A DNA stretch of 64,000 bases from Zygnema cylindricum. Lineage: Eukaryota; Streptophyta; Zygnematophyceae; Zygnematales; Zygnemataceae. The stretch is taken from the NCBI GenBank assembly GCA_037447655.1, contig JBBHKE010000092.1, forward strand, positions 124,001-188,000. Direction: 5' to 3'. The first letter of the stretch is position 1; each line of letters starts with the position of its first letter. Shown piece by piece: positions 44,864-55,979 of the stretch. The position numbers were made by a program, and so were the translations under genes. Below the pieces are notes generated by a model. That model had not been told where the DNA came from. It made no database searches and saw only the letters and a list, made by a program, of their open reading frames with translations.

Positions 44864-45609
44864 TTAACCTGTGATTGCATGTAATTCTTCTAATTTTTGG
44901 TATCGGATCACCTTTCGCTCAAATTCTCTGACTTTTAATCGACCTTTGGAAATCGGTTCACTAGAGATACCTAACGCCTCTTTAAGTTCCGCCGTGCTCC
45001 CATCAAACTTTTCTATTCTAAGTTTTTCTAAAAAGTGTATTGATTTCATCAAATCCCACCCTGGAACTACCATTAATTTTTCAATACATTGCACAATTTT
45101 TTGACATCGAGCCCACTTTGACTGTTCTCCTTTCGCCCATATATCGGATACGTCTTCTTTTGTGTATTTGGTTCTTCCTTTTATTCCCGTTAACAACTTA
45201 ATTTGAGGATGACCATTCAATCCATAATGATACTTCTTGAATATACATTCCACATTGACATTCGGCCCATTGCTTTGTAAGGCGTATCCTTGCCAATTGG
45301 CCCAATCTATAGGAAATGCATGAAGGTCGACATAAGATGGGTCGTGAGAAGTTGTTAAGACAATAGGGGAAAAGGGATCATGTGTTGAGGTAGAAGGTTG
45401 AGAAAGGGGAGTCGTGGAGACAACAGGGGAAGAGGGAGCATGGGTAAAGGTAGAAGGTTAGGAAAGGGGAGTCGTGGAGACAACAGGGGAAGAGGGAGCA
45501 TGGGTAGAGGTAGAAGGTTGGGAAAGAGAAGGTGTAGGTTGGGTAGAAGATGCTGTTCTACAACCAACGGTGCAGGTGGAGGAGCAGCAGGAGTAGTAGA
45601 AGTAGACAT
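44864..45609 (-). pseudogene. unknown protein with Ser/Thr/Pro repeats
   Basis: The N-terminus (ATG at 45609) passes into a region of three 57-base repeats (STHAPSSPVVSTTPLSQP-like), readable in one frame apart from a TAA where the sister repeats have CAA. It then reads DPSYVDLHAFPIDWANWQGY and runs open from 45253 to 44864 (ECIFKKYHYGLNGHPQIKLL; KYTKEDVSDIWAKGEQSKWA; a Lys/Glu-rich end RLKVREFERKVIRYQKLEEL). One frame change is needed near the start. The layout, with a low-complexity N-terminus before a folded basic region, resembles an element-encoded DNA-binding protein, but I do not recognise it. Confidence 0.4.
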
Positions 45610-45654
45610 TATACACTCTCAGAAGCTATCAAGAATCCTACCAAACACCTGTTC

Positions 45655-46480
45655 TTAAGTGCTCACCAATTCTTATACAAACATCCAAACCTCACAAACT
45701 CTATCAACATATAGAGTAGCATAAACACTGATAACTCCCAAAGTTATAGCACAATTGAACCGACAACACTCAAGATATAATACTCAAAAGTTTCCCAAAA
45801 ACTGTCTGCAGTTTTACAACTTGGAAGTCTGGATACATAATATGTTATGAATCCTAAGTCTTATACTTGTGTTGAATAGGCAACACGAGTGTACTTGAGA
45901 GGTACATCAAACCACCAAACTACCACTAATCTGTCAAGCTACCATTGAGCTATCACTAAGCTACCACTGAGCTATCACTAAGCTAACTAGAATCGTATTC
46001 ATCGCAGTTGCTCTATACTGTACAGAATCACATTAAGAATATCAGACGTTGCGTTGTCTGTACGGACCATATCAAATACAATGGTGGTTGCCTTGTCCTG
46101 TCGTGTTGCAGCTTCGCTACTGCTCTGCTGTGTAGCAGCTGCTATGCTGTATAGCAGCTGCTCTGCTGTATAACACCTGCTCTACTGTATAGCAGCTGCG
46201 CTGCTGTATAGCAGCTGCGCTGCTTTGTTGTATAGCAGCTGCGCTGCTCTGTCTGTATAGCAGCTGTGCTGCTTTGTCTGTAAAGCAACAACGCTGCTCT
46301 GAGACTAAAAGCTTTCCAAAAAGACAACACTCCCCTAAAGCTTTAAACTCAGTATCCCGGCGCAGCTGCGGTGATAAACTAGCGCAACATCGCAGCATAG
46401 GAATATAGCAATTAGCAAGTCACCCAGTCCGATTACCTCACAATAGTGGAATAATAGAGAGTGACAGTATAGCAGTGCAG
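45655..46480. repeat. tandem repeats (CTAAGCTACCACTGAG and GCAGCTGCGCTG units)
   Basis: 45904-45985 has about four 22-base units around AGCTATCACTAAGCTACCAC. 46120-46300 has about eight units of 20-24 bases built on GCTGTATAGCAGCTGC, whose core GCAGCTGC is palindromic. No gene is supported; the long frame on the minus strand is just translated repeat. Confidence 0.75.
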
Positions 46481-46488
46481 CAATTCAA

Positions 46489-47808
46489 CTATTCACTTAA
46501 TCCCACTGCGTCCCTACAATACTTCAGCTTAGGAGCAGGAATGGATTTAGTGAACATATCAACAATCATTTTTGCATCTGGCAAATAACATAATTTAATC
46601 ACTCTAGAGAACACCTTTTCTGTTACAAAGTGTAATCGTACCTCCCGAACTTGATCTTCCCCTTCCTCGGGTACAACCTCAGGTACTTCGGGTTGCGGCG
46701 GAATGGCTACCGGTGTAGGCTCCTCTGGTGCCGGAATCCGGGGTTCTTTAGGTTCAGCCACTGGGGAAACTTCCTCCACTTCATCCGCCGGTTCCCACTG
46801 AGGTACTTTCCGTAATTTAAAAGACACGTGCTTCCTTGCAGCTCGGGCCCGCTGCAGAGCATTTCCTTCGGGCCAGCTTTAGTGCCCGTACCTCAGGGGT
46901 GACCTCCGCCCTAGAAATGATGTCGTGGAGGCGGACATCCCACGGGTGATATTGACGGAGTAACCCGGGAACATCGATCCTATACCTGTAGTTTTCTTCT
47001 ACCACTTCCATGAACGATAAGGCATGAGGATTCAGCTGCACATAACCTTTTTGATTATTTCCCAAGTCTTTTGTTCGCATGAAATTCCACGCTGGGTGTG
47101 ACGGAATGTCGGCAGGGATACGGATAGGATCTCCGGGCTTTCCTATACGCCATTCCTCGGACCACTCCGAGGGGTTCCAATAAAACCTTTTGGCGAAGCT
47201 GAAGGCGAGATCCGGATGCTGGGTGTCGACCAGTAGTGGAAAGAGGTAGTCGGGAATTTCCTCTCCCTGTTCACTTTCCTCCTCCGAATCTCTTTGGTTT
47301 TCTCGCAAGAGGAACACATCGTCGCCACTGGGGTATTGTTCCTCTGCCTTCCTCTCCGCGTTTTCAGACGATTGCTCGTCCGTGGTACTCTCCTTGTTTG
47401 GGTCCCGCATCACCTCCAGATCTGAGGCGCGCTCTTCAATTAGGGAGGCGTTGGTTCTCGTTCCAGTTCCTCCGCCTCCGATAGCTCATGATCTTCTTTA
47501 AATTCCTGATCACCTTCCCGGGTTGGGGTATAATCAGGGTCCTGTGAGTTTTCTGACCCCTCCCCTCCACTGGTCTCTGCCGGTCCTACCTCACTACTGG
47601 CGCTTTCCTCAGGTTTTGACTCCACTTCTACTTCCCTTCGCCTGCTGCTTCCACCATGGCCTCCGCCGCCCTTAACAAACTCTCGGGACGGTTCGAATCT
47701 CCTTATACCACCCGTACCAATCTCCTCTTTTTCGGTGGTGGAGAAGACGACAACGCCATAGACACTACTCAACCAGACAATTCCGGTAATTCCAGAAGCG
47801 AAGGTCAA
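46489..47808 (-). pseudogene. acidic ORF fused to a copia pol tail
   Basis: Two single-base frame breaks (near 47443 and 46840) separate three open segments. Segment 1 (47808-47440) is Glu/Ser-rich. Segment 2 (47413-46817) is acidic, then a more ordered part (PDLAFSFAKRFYWNPSEWSE; HPAWNFMRTKDLGNNQKGYV; VPGLLRQYHPWDVRLHDIIS). Segment 3 starts basic (RARAARKHVSFKLRK) and is Pro/Glu-rich. At about residue 63 of segment 3 it joins in frame to the copia RNase H tail (VRLHFVTEKVFSRVIKLCYL ... MFTKSIPAPKLKYCRDAVGL, stop 46489). The first part is unrecognised. The fusion may be a rearrangement scar or an element with a foreign ORF. Confidence 0.5.
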
Positions 47809-48302
47809 CTGATTGTGCGCAGAGAAGCAATTTCCAAACTGCCGAGACTAGGTTGGTCGTGAGGACGGATGGCGGCTTTATTCACGGGGGTTGAGGGTTT
47901 CACTTTTGGACTTTGTGAAGCGTCGCAGCGTGCGAGGGTATCGCAGTGTCCATCATTTATAAAACTGCGTTGCTGCGGCGGGACTGAGGGTTCGTCGTTA
48001 CCCACATAGTGAAACACAATTGCGCCGTTGCGCTTTCTTGTAAGCGCAGCGGTGGTGCTGCGATCCTCTGACGTCATCGTAACCATGTTACGTTGCGGTG
48101 GCTGCGGTACTACAGCGCTGCGGTGTGGTAACATCGTCGCTGCAGTCCTTTGCCGCATCCCCAAGATGATTGCGATGGTTGCGACACTGCGATTCGCTCC
48201 TTTGTTGCGGCCGCTGCGATTGCCCCTCCGGTAAAGCCGAGTGTCCTCACTCCGCTGAAACCGGCGCAGCAACTCCGGAGAATGCAGATCCTTTTCATCC
48301 AT
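47809..48302 (-). pseudogene. chromovirus pol C-terminal extension
   Basis: After a TGA that replaces the chromodomain Trp, the frame continues MDEKDLHSPELLRRFQR (end of the chromodomain) and then a long low-complexity tail to a stop at 47805. The plus strand here is rich in GCTGCG words. The tail may be non-coding in life. Confidence 0.6.
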
Positions 48303-50208
48303 TCAAGAGTCGTCCTCAACACCGTATTCCTTCCTACGCACCAAGTATTGGGTGGAGTTGGAATTCCGAGAGTGGCGTGACCGAAGGATCTCTTCCACCT
48401 CATACTCGTTCGAGGTTCCCCGAACGGGTGGTAAAGGAGTATGCTGTCGTCGATTAGGGAACACCAAATCAGGATCGCGGAATGGATTAAGAAGGGAAAC
48501 ATAGAAGACATTGTGGATATGCGAGTCCGTCAGGATATCCAACTTGTAAGCCACGTCGCCTACACGGGAAAGAATTGTGAACGGTCGCGTGAACTTCGGT
48601 GCCAACTTTTTAGACAGGGCACCCGTCAAGGAGAGGTTTGCTATATTAAGGCGAACTTGTCCCCCACGCGAAAGACTGTGTCCTTCCGGTGAGCGACGGC
48701 CTGCGACTTTTGACGACCCTTTGCAATTTGGAGCGCCTTGGCCGCCTTTTGCAGCGTTTTGGCAAAGTCCAAAGCTGCCGGTGTTTGGCAGTCCGCTACC
48801 AATAAGTTTTGGGGAACCGTGGGCTGTCGTCCATTGAGGGAGAATGGCGTAGCGTTCGTGGACGAGTGCACTGCACTGTTGTATGCTACCTTGATCGATG
48901 TTAAATGGTCCACCCAATCCGTTTGGTGCACCAAAACATAAGCCCGCAATGCTTCCTCCAAAGTCCGATTCACCCTTTCAGTCTAACCATCAGTTTGAGG
49001 GTGGTAGGCTGTGGACATGGCCAGTTGCGTGCCACACAACGCAAATAGATTTTGCCAAAAGTGGCTCACGAATTTACGATCGCGGTCGCTGACGATTTTT
49101 GTCGGAAGTCCATGATGGCGGAATATCTCCCGAAATAATAAGTTCGCGATATCGCGTGCAGTAGCTGTGGTGGACGTGGGTAGAAAATGTGCCATTTTTG
49201 TTAAGTAATCCACGACGACGAAGATTGAGTCGTAGCCCTCCTTCATCCGAGGAAGGGCCACGATGAAATCCATCGAGATCGCCTCCCAAGGAATAGATGG
49301 TACCGGAAAGGGTTGTAACAGACCTTGGTGTCCTGAGTCCGTTTTGTTCCTATTACAAGAGTCACACGTCCGGACACATTTGGCAATGTCTCGAGTCATG
49401 TTTGGCCAATAAAACGTTTCAGCGACACGTGCGGTTGTTTTATCCCGTCCCAAATGTCCACTGAGTGGCTTGTCGTGACTCATTTTAAGAATCATGCGAC
49501 GGAGCTCCGTACTTGTTGGTACATAAAGCCGTGTTGTCTTGCTCGGTATGTATCGCCACATACCATTGGCGGTTCGAACGAGTACCTTCCGTTTAATGAA
49601 TTCCTTTAGTGCATCATCGTCGCCATAGGCGGCCTTTATCCGATCCAACCACTGTTCGTCCACCTGCACCGTACTACTGACTGCGTTGATTTTCGGGTCT
49701 TGCGCTGCGATCGACGCTGCGGCATCCCCTATCGCAGCGCTTACGTTCCCAAACTGCGATGCTTGCGGTCGTTGCGCCGCTACTGGCGCAGCGACTCCGG
49801 GTCTCCTTGACAGGGCATCCGCTGGGTTCGTCTTGCATGGCTTATATTTCATAACCACTTCCGGACTGAAGGTCTGCAGAAACGTCATCCAGCGCACTTG
49901 TTTCTTGGACAACTTCGGCTGGGTTTAAAGATATTATAATGCGTGGTGATCCGTGATATCGTGATCCGTTTCCCCTGAACGTAACACTTCCAAACCTCCA
50001 GCGCATTGATGATAGCTATTGTCTCCTTCTCATGGGTGGCCCAGTTTAGCTCTGCTGCCTTTAGTTTTCGACTGTCGTAGGCGATGGGTTGAAGGCTTTT
50101 CCCTTGATCTTGCAAAAGGATCGCTCCAATAGCCGTATCGCTAGCGTCGGTAATTATCGTCCAAGGTAAATCCGGGTCGGGAACGGCTAACACAGGGGCG
50201 GTAACCAA
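48303..50208 (-). pseudogene. Ty3/gypsy chromovirus RNase H, integrase and chromodomain
   Basis: Reading down the minus strand: RNase H (TIITDASDTAIGAILLQDQG; ATHEKETIAIINALEVWKCY) from 50208; a frame change near 49950; the H2C2 zinc domain (HDKPLSGHLGRD ... CVRTCDSC); the integrase core with Asp in ISMDFIVALPR and IVSDRDRKF; a TAG replacing Gln in the HPQTDG block (48983) before TERVNRTLEEAL; the GPY-type region (LSKKLAPKFTRPFTIL) after another frame change near 48650; and a chromodomain (YEVEEILRSRH ... YLVRRKEYG, about 48405-48230). The reverse transcriptase is missing because the copia element interrupts it at 50208. Confidence 0.9.
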
Positions 50209-50473
50209 AATTTACTATTCGGGTTCACATCGGCTTTTGCCTTGTGGGCCCTTGACTATTAAGTGACTACGAAGCTGATTTGAGACTACCTTTCTACCTT
50301 CTACTTTGCAGTTATTTTTTTCCTTTCTTTCTTCCTCCTACCCTTCAGTTTTGTGTAATCTATCATCTGTGACTTACTCTGTGTGGTCTTACATAATCAT
50401 CTGTGCCTAGTCCACCGGTCCGTGGCTGCGGGAATCCTTTCCCGATCGCTCGGATGGCGGATCTCGGTTTTCA
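50209..50473 (+). repeat. 5' LTR remnant (last 265 bp)
   Basis: AATTTACTATTCGGG to CGGTTTTCA, differing at only a few positions from 55715-55979. It includes the gag start ATG (50454-50456). Confidence 0.9.
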
Positions 50474-51300
50474 GGTTATGGGCCCACACGGCCATCTAGA
50501 TAAGTTTGAGGGACAAAATTACCAACTGTGTCGGTGTCGGGCCGAGGCGGCCTTAGAGGAAGAAACTTCTTGCCGATCGTGCTCGGCAGCGAAAAGAGGC
50601 CTGCACTTGCAGATCCAAATTTAGTGAAAGATGATGAGAAAAAGAAAATGGAGGAGTGGGACACCAAAGAAGTCAGAGCAAGGAATCTTCTGATTCGAGG
50701 CCTTGCTGATAATCAATTACGTAACGTTCTAAGGTTCAAGACTTCAGCGGAGATGTGGGCTTCCCTTGAAACAACCCACAAGTTGTCCGGCATGACCGCA
50801 CGCATCAAGCTAGGCAAGACTCTAATGACTACATTCTACCAAGAAGGGACGTCCATGGAGACCTACACCTCCATGTACTCCAACCTACTAGCCGAGGCAG
50901 ATGCCGTCGGATTCACACTACCGTTGGATACAAAAATCACAATGCTGTTACTTTCTCTACTAGTGGAATACAAGCCAATTCTCACCTAGCTCGATCAGGA
51001 CACCGTCACAACTTAGGATTCAAACAAAACCGTCGAGTTACTGTTGAAAGACGAATTCAACACGATTGTCATGTCTCACCGTGAGGCAAAGCTCGAGGGA
51101 AGTGCGTTGGCATCCACAAGTGACAAAAAGATTAGTGAGAACCACCGACGGGAAAGCAACAGCAAACGTGACAAGAAGTGCTTCTACTGCGGGAAGCTCG
51201 GTCACTTTATTGCAGAATGCAGGAAGTATGTTTTAGACAAGGAGTATGGCAAGGTAGACGAAACCAAATTGAAGAAGGGGAGAGGAAAGGGGAAGGAGAA
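50454..51300 (+). pseudogene. copia Gag, second family
   Basis: ATG at 50454 in the LTR; the frame runs through the primer-binding site (MADLGFQVMGPHGHLDKFEG). After a frameshift near 50540-50560 the Gag core reads EVRARNLLIRGLADNQLRNV, SAEMWASLETTHKLSGMTAR and ETYTSMYSNLLAEADAVGF. Two TAG codons lie near 50987 and 51014. The zinc knuckle CFYCGKLGHFIAEC is at 51179-51220, followed by a Lys/Gly-rich linker. It is mostly readable. Confidence 0.85.
50474..50487 (+). promoter_or_regulatory. primer-binding site, half-tRNA-iMet type
   Basis: GGTTATGGGCCCAC directly after the LTR end TTTTCA matches the anticodon arm of plant initiator tRNA-Met over 14 bases. It is the same primer site as in the unrelated first copia family. 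Confidence 0.85.
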
Positions 51301-52900
51301 CGGAGGAGGCTCACAAGCGATGATGGCATCCTCGAATGAGAAAAACTCCCTCGATAAGTTGATTGACACAGGTGCCACAGAGCACATGTGCTTCAAGAGA
51401 GAATGGTTCACGACCTTTTCACCAATCACCCCCACCCAAATCTTCATGGGCAACAACCACTCCACCTACGCCACAGGAAGGGGATACATCGATATAGAAG
51501 TGATGGTTAATGGTCAACTCGCTTCGAGAACAATCAAGCAAGCTCTCTTTGTTCCCGAATTTAAAAGAAACCTCTACTCAGTCATCCAAGGGGAAGACAC
51601 AGGAGTCCTACCGGTATGGGAGAAAGGAGGTAGAATTAGGCTAACAAAAGATGGCGTCACGATTGCAGAAGAGGAGAGGATGGAAGATCGCACCTACCGG
51701 CTAAAATGCAGCCCAAAGCTGAGACTATTGGCATTTCTTGCAAACGCCGGTTCAAACGCCTGTAAGATCGGTCACCGACAGTCTGCACAAACACACACCA
51801 CTGTCACCACACAGCGGGCCACATCACCGATAATGGCAAACACCACAACCAGCACACCAACAGACGAACAAATGATATGGCATCATAGACTGGGGCACCG
51901 ACACACCGACGGCATCCGAAAGATGGTGAATGACAAGTTAGTCGACGGACTTAGCATCACAAGCGTGAAAGACACACACAAGCCATGCTTTGCATGCGAA
52001 ATGGGAAAGTCCCACAAACTGCCACTTCCTAAATCTGGAGGGAAGCGTGCCACAAAACCTCTTGAATTAATTCACACAGACGTTTTCGGCCCGACGAGGG
52101 TGGCCTCATGCAGTGGCAAGAGGTACATGGTGTCATTCATAGATGACTTCACAAGAATGACACACATCTACCTAATGCGCCAGAAAAGCGAAGTCTTAGC
52201 ACACTTCAAATTGTTCAAAGCAGCCGCGGAGAAAAGGCAAAAGGAATCCATCACAAGCATAAGAAGTGACAACGGGGGGGAATACCTCTCGTTGGAGTTC
52301 AAGGCGTTTCTTGCAGCCGAGGGGATCCAACACCAACTGACGGCACCAAACACACTGGAACAGAACAATGTAGCCGAGAGGATGAATCGCACCCTCATCG
52401 AGATGACACGGAGTATGATGGCAGTGAACCGGACCAGTTTACGGTTTTGGGGGGAAGCCCTCAATACCGCAGTATACCTGTGAAACCGTTGCCCAACAAA
52501 GGCTTTGGATAATGCCACACCATACGAGAAGTGGAACGGGCATAAGTCTGACATCTCACACTTGAAAGTTTTCGGCAACAAGGCATACGTTTATGACAAC
52601 AACAATCTAGGGGGTAAGTTAGCTGCAAGGGCCAAGGAGGGGACATTCCTCATGTACTCGGAAGACTGCAAAGCATACCGTGTTTACAACCATGCCACAA
52701 ACAAAGTCATGACAAGCGTGAACGTCAAGTTTGACGAGCAGGTACACAACGGGAGCAGTGGGAGTCAAACTTCTGAGGATAACTACCTACCCACGTTCGA
52801 CGAGGTGGGCGATCCTCGAAAAACCAGAGAATGCCAAAACGACGCAACAACCGCCTTCCCAAGCCAGCTCAGAGTTCGAGGATGAGCAGGCCCCATATAT
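51301..52900 (+). pseudogene. copia protease and integrase, second family
   Basis: Protease active site LIDTGATEHM (Asp-Thr-Gly codons 51365-51373). Pre-integrase zinc region WHHRLGHRHTDGI ... CFACEMGKSHK. The integrase core has all three acidic positions visible (IHTDVFGP, FIDDFTRM, LEQNNVAERMN). A TGA at about 52481 replaces one residue after TAVYL. The C-terminal domain continues (ATPYEKWNGHKSDISHLKVF; YSEDCKAYRVYNHATNKVM). A frameshift near 52815 leads into a low-complexity linker. Confidence 0.9.
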
Positions 52901-53240
52901 GGCAAATGTCGACGCAAGCGACCGAAGAGCAGCAGGCGTAACAGCCTCCGATGGACCTGAAAATCAAACCAAGGAGGGGAATTCAGTTGCAATTGAGATG
53001 CTAACTAATCAGAATTAAGCCCAAGTTGTAGAGTCGAGCCAGCAAAACGCCAAATCCCCAGTCACCAAAAAAGGAAAGAAAGGTTTAAAGGGAACGCTCA
53101 CGACCACGCCATTGGTGAGAGAGGAAAGGAACAGGCGACCACCAAACAAGTTCGGATAGTGGGTAGAGCCGAGCAAGTCAAAGCCGGTAAAATTTGTTGG
53201 AATGGCGTGAGTTGAGGAACCTGCCGACTACAAGAGTGCA

Positions 53241-54857
53241 TTGTCTCGCAATGATAGCGACAAGTGGAAGGCTGTAATTAACAATGAGATGGCATCAATC
53301 CTTGAAAATCAGACATGGACTCTTGAAGACTTGCCACAAGGAAGAAAAGCCATAGGAAGCAAATGGACGTTCAAGATCAAGAGGAATGCAGACGGAACCA
53401 TCGAGCGTTTCAAAGCAAGATTGGTTGTGAAAGGCTTCACACAAAAGGAGGGGATTGATTTCCAAGAGACCTTCGCACCTGTCGTGAAGTTCACGTCGGT
53501 AAGGACGCTCCTTGCCATTGCTGCGACCCTTGACCTTGAGATCCAACAGATGGACGTCAAAACGGCTTTCCTCCACGGCCAAGTCGAAGAAGAACTTTAC
53601 ATACAACAACCAGAGGGGTTCGTTGATCCAGCAAACCCAGAGAAGGTGTGCAAACTCTTAAAGGCGCTTTACGGGCTCAAACAGTCCTCACGACTATGGA
53701 ACATAAAATTGGACGACCACCTGCAAAGTCAAGGATTCACGAAGTTAGAATCGGATCATTCGGTGTACTTCAACAAAGAGTTGAGAGTCATCATAGGTGT
53801 CTATGTTGATGATACGTTCATCATTGGCAAAACGAGAGATATAGTGGCAAAGGTTAAAGAAATGCTCTCAATGAAATTCGAAATGAAAGACTTGGGCAAC
53901 CTCGAGTACATCCTCGGGATCGAGGTAATCCGCGACAAACCGAACAAAACAATTCACTTAACCCAGAGTAAATATATTGGTGAGCTTCTTACCAGGTTCA
54001 GAATTGAGGACGCAAATGGGAGCTCGACACCATTGGAGCTCGGGGAGAAGTTTGTTGAGGAGCTTGAGGCTCCAACTGAGCCAATCGATGCGCCATATAG
54101 AGAGGCGATTGAGGGGCTCATCTATGCCATGAACTGCACCCGCCCCGACATCGCAGCAGCAGTGGGAGTCCTCAACCGATTCCTGCAAAAACCGGGGAAA
54201 CAACATTGGAATGCGGTCAAACGTATTTTAAAGTACCTTAAAGAAACCATAAATTACGCATTGACACTAGGAGGAGATCAGAGCAACATTGAGATCCATG
54301 CATTCACAGATTCTGATTGGGGAGGCGACATTGCATCAAGAAGGTCAACGACTAGTTACCTTTGCACTCTCGGCGTCGCGAGCATATGCTGGAGTAGCAA
54401 ACTCCAGAAAACCGTGGCCCTCTCCACGATGGAGGCAGAATTCATGGCTGCTGCAGCAACAGTCAAAGAGGTTTTATGGTTAAGAGAGTTTTTGCAGGAG
54501 CTAGAGTTCACGTAGGAGGACAAGACATACATCTACACTGACAGTCAAAGTTGCATAGCCCTCATCAAGAACCCAATCAATCACCCCAAAGCCAAGCACA
54601 TTGCTATTCTTTATCACTTCGTACGCGATACAGTTGCAGCAGAAGCAGTGGTGTTTAAATTCATACCTGACAGCGAGAATGCAGCAGATATGCTCACGAA
54701 GGCAGTGGGAAAAGACAAACTTCGTCTATGCTCCAGGAAAGCCGGACTGGTAAGTGTACGAGAAGGGTTGGGTGAATTTGCAGGAAAGGGCCACGAGGTG
54801 GCGAACAATGAGACTAGCGAAAATGATGTTGGACGAGAAATTCTCGTCGCTTAAATA
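53241..54857 (+). pseudogene. copia reverse transcriptase and RNase H, second family
   Basis: A 424-codon open RT: KWKAVINNEMASI, GSKWTFKIKRNADGTIERFK, MDVKTAFLHGQVEEELY, YGLKQSSRLWN, YVDD at 53802-53813, MKDLGNLEYILGIEV, MNCTRPDIAAAVGVLNR. RNase H follows (FTDSDWGGDIASRRS, LSTMEAEFMAAAATVKEVLW). A TAG at about 54513 interrupts it, then YTDSQSCIALIKNPINHPKA and the C-terminus DMLTKAVGKDKLRLCSR to a stop at 54852-54857. All RT catalytic residues are present; one stop inactivates this segment. Confidence 0.92.
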
Positions 54858-55344
54858 CTATACAGCAGGAAGTTTTGACGTATGTGCAGACCTTGGGCGG
54901 CGTCAAGATTTTGGTGCGCTCGAAATTGCCAGCGGGTGACAAGCGACATACGGATTCTGACGGACGAATGTAAAGCTAGCAATTGTTACGACGGACGTGG
55001 CGGTGAAATTCAACTGGTACAGTTCTCAGTACAGCACATCAAGGACAGGTACATTGGTACACAATCCTTATTTTTCAGACGGCGCAACAACATTTGGTAC
55101 GGCGGACACATTGTGCCGAGTTTTCGGGGAGCGAGTTTTGCACGCAATCTGGATTTACAGCTCACGAGCGTGTGCCGGATTTTCAAGGAGCGAGATTTGT
55201 ACGCTGACATTTCTTCATGACGTTGGCATATGTACGGTCGAATGTTATTTCAAATATAACCGACGCGAACGATCACATTGGAGGTTTCGATTCAATTACT
55301 AGTTTTCACTTCAAATACGATATCCTCGCAAAATCGAGTGGGAG
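54858..55344 (+). other. copia 3' non-coding region with purine tract
   Basis: No gene recognised. It ends in the purine tract GAGTGGGAG (55336-55344), the usual plus-strand primer site before the 3' LTR. Confidence 0.7.
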
Positions 55345-55979
55345 TGTTGGTTTTTGGGGATCTTGAAGGATATCGACAAGGACGATATTATACGATTCCG
55401 ACCACATTGTGGAGTCGTCACGGCTCGTACGGACTTATGTTACGGAAAGTACGGACAGCGGCTAGACTAGATTTCATTTCCCTGCACTTAGATTAGTGTG
55501 TGATGTGTGTTTAGCGGTGGAAAACATTTCAGGTGGCACTGCATCATTGGACCACATTGAAACATGCCATTATTGCAGATCATTCCCATAGATCATAAAG
55601 GCAATGCATGGTAGATTGAAAGTTACCACTCTTAGTATTTTCATATCCAGGCAAATAGACTTTTAGCAAAGGAAGCAAATCAGCTCAATAGAAATTTGAT
55701 TGTCTCACAATTGCAATTTACTATTCGGGTTCACATCGGCTTTTGCCTTGTGGGCCCTTGACTATTAAGTGACTACGAAGCTGATTTGAGACTACCTTTC
55801 TACCTTCTACTTTGCAGTTATTTTTTTCCTTTCTTTCTTCCTCCTACCCTTCAGTTTTGTGTAATTTATCATCTGTGACTTACTCTGTTTGGTCCTACAT
55901 AATCATCTGTGCCTAGTCCACCGGTCCGTGGCTGCGGGAATCCTTTCCCGATCGCTCGGATGGCGGATCCCGGTTTTCA
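55345..55979 (+). repeat. 3' LTR of second-family copia, 635 bp
   Basis: TGTTGGTTTTTGGGG to CGGTTTTCA, a TG...CA LTR. Its last 265 bases equal the left remnant. It includes a copy of the gag ATG (55960-55962) that reads into flanking DNA. Confidence 0.9.

Larger units (their letters stand above)
50209..55979 (+). mobile_element. copia retrotransposon of a second family, 5'-truncated
   Basis: R-U5-like 265 bp at the left equals the last 265 bp of the 635-bp LTR at the right, with a complete internal region between them. It interrupts the chromovirus at 50208. No target duplication can be seen because the left LTR lacks its start. It is the best-preserved pol in the window. Confidence 0.9.

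Noticed and set aside
45355-45609. Pro/Leu-rich frame over the 57-base repeats
   Set aside because: It is the wrong frame of the Ser/Thr/Pro repeat that leads into the downstream protein.
48000-48250. Plus-strand Cys/Ala-rich frames opposite the chromodomain
   Set aside because: Shadows of the chromovirus tail caused by GCTGCG-rich sequence.
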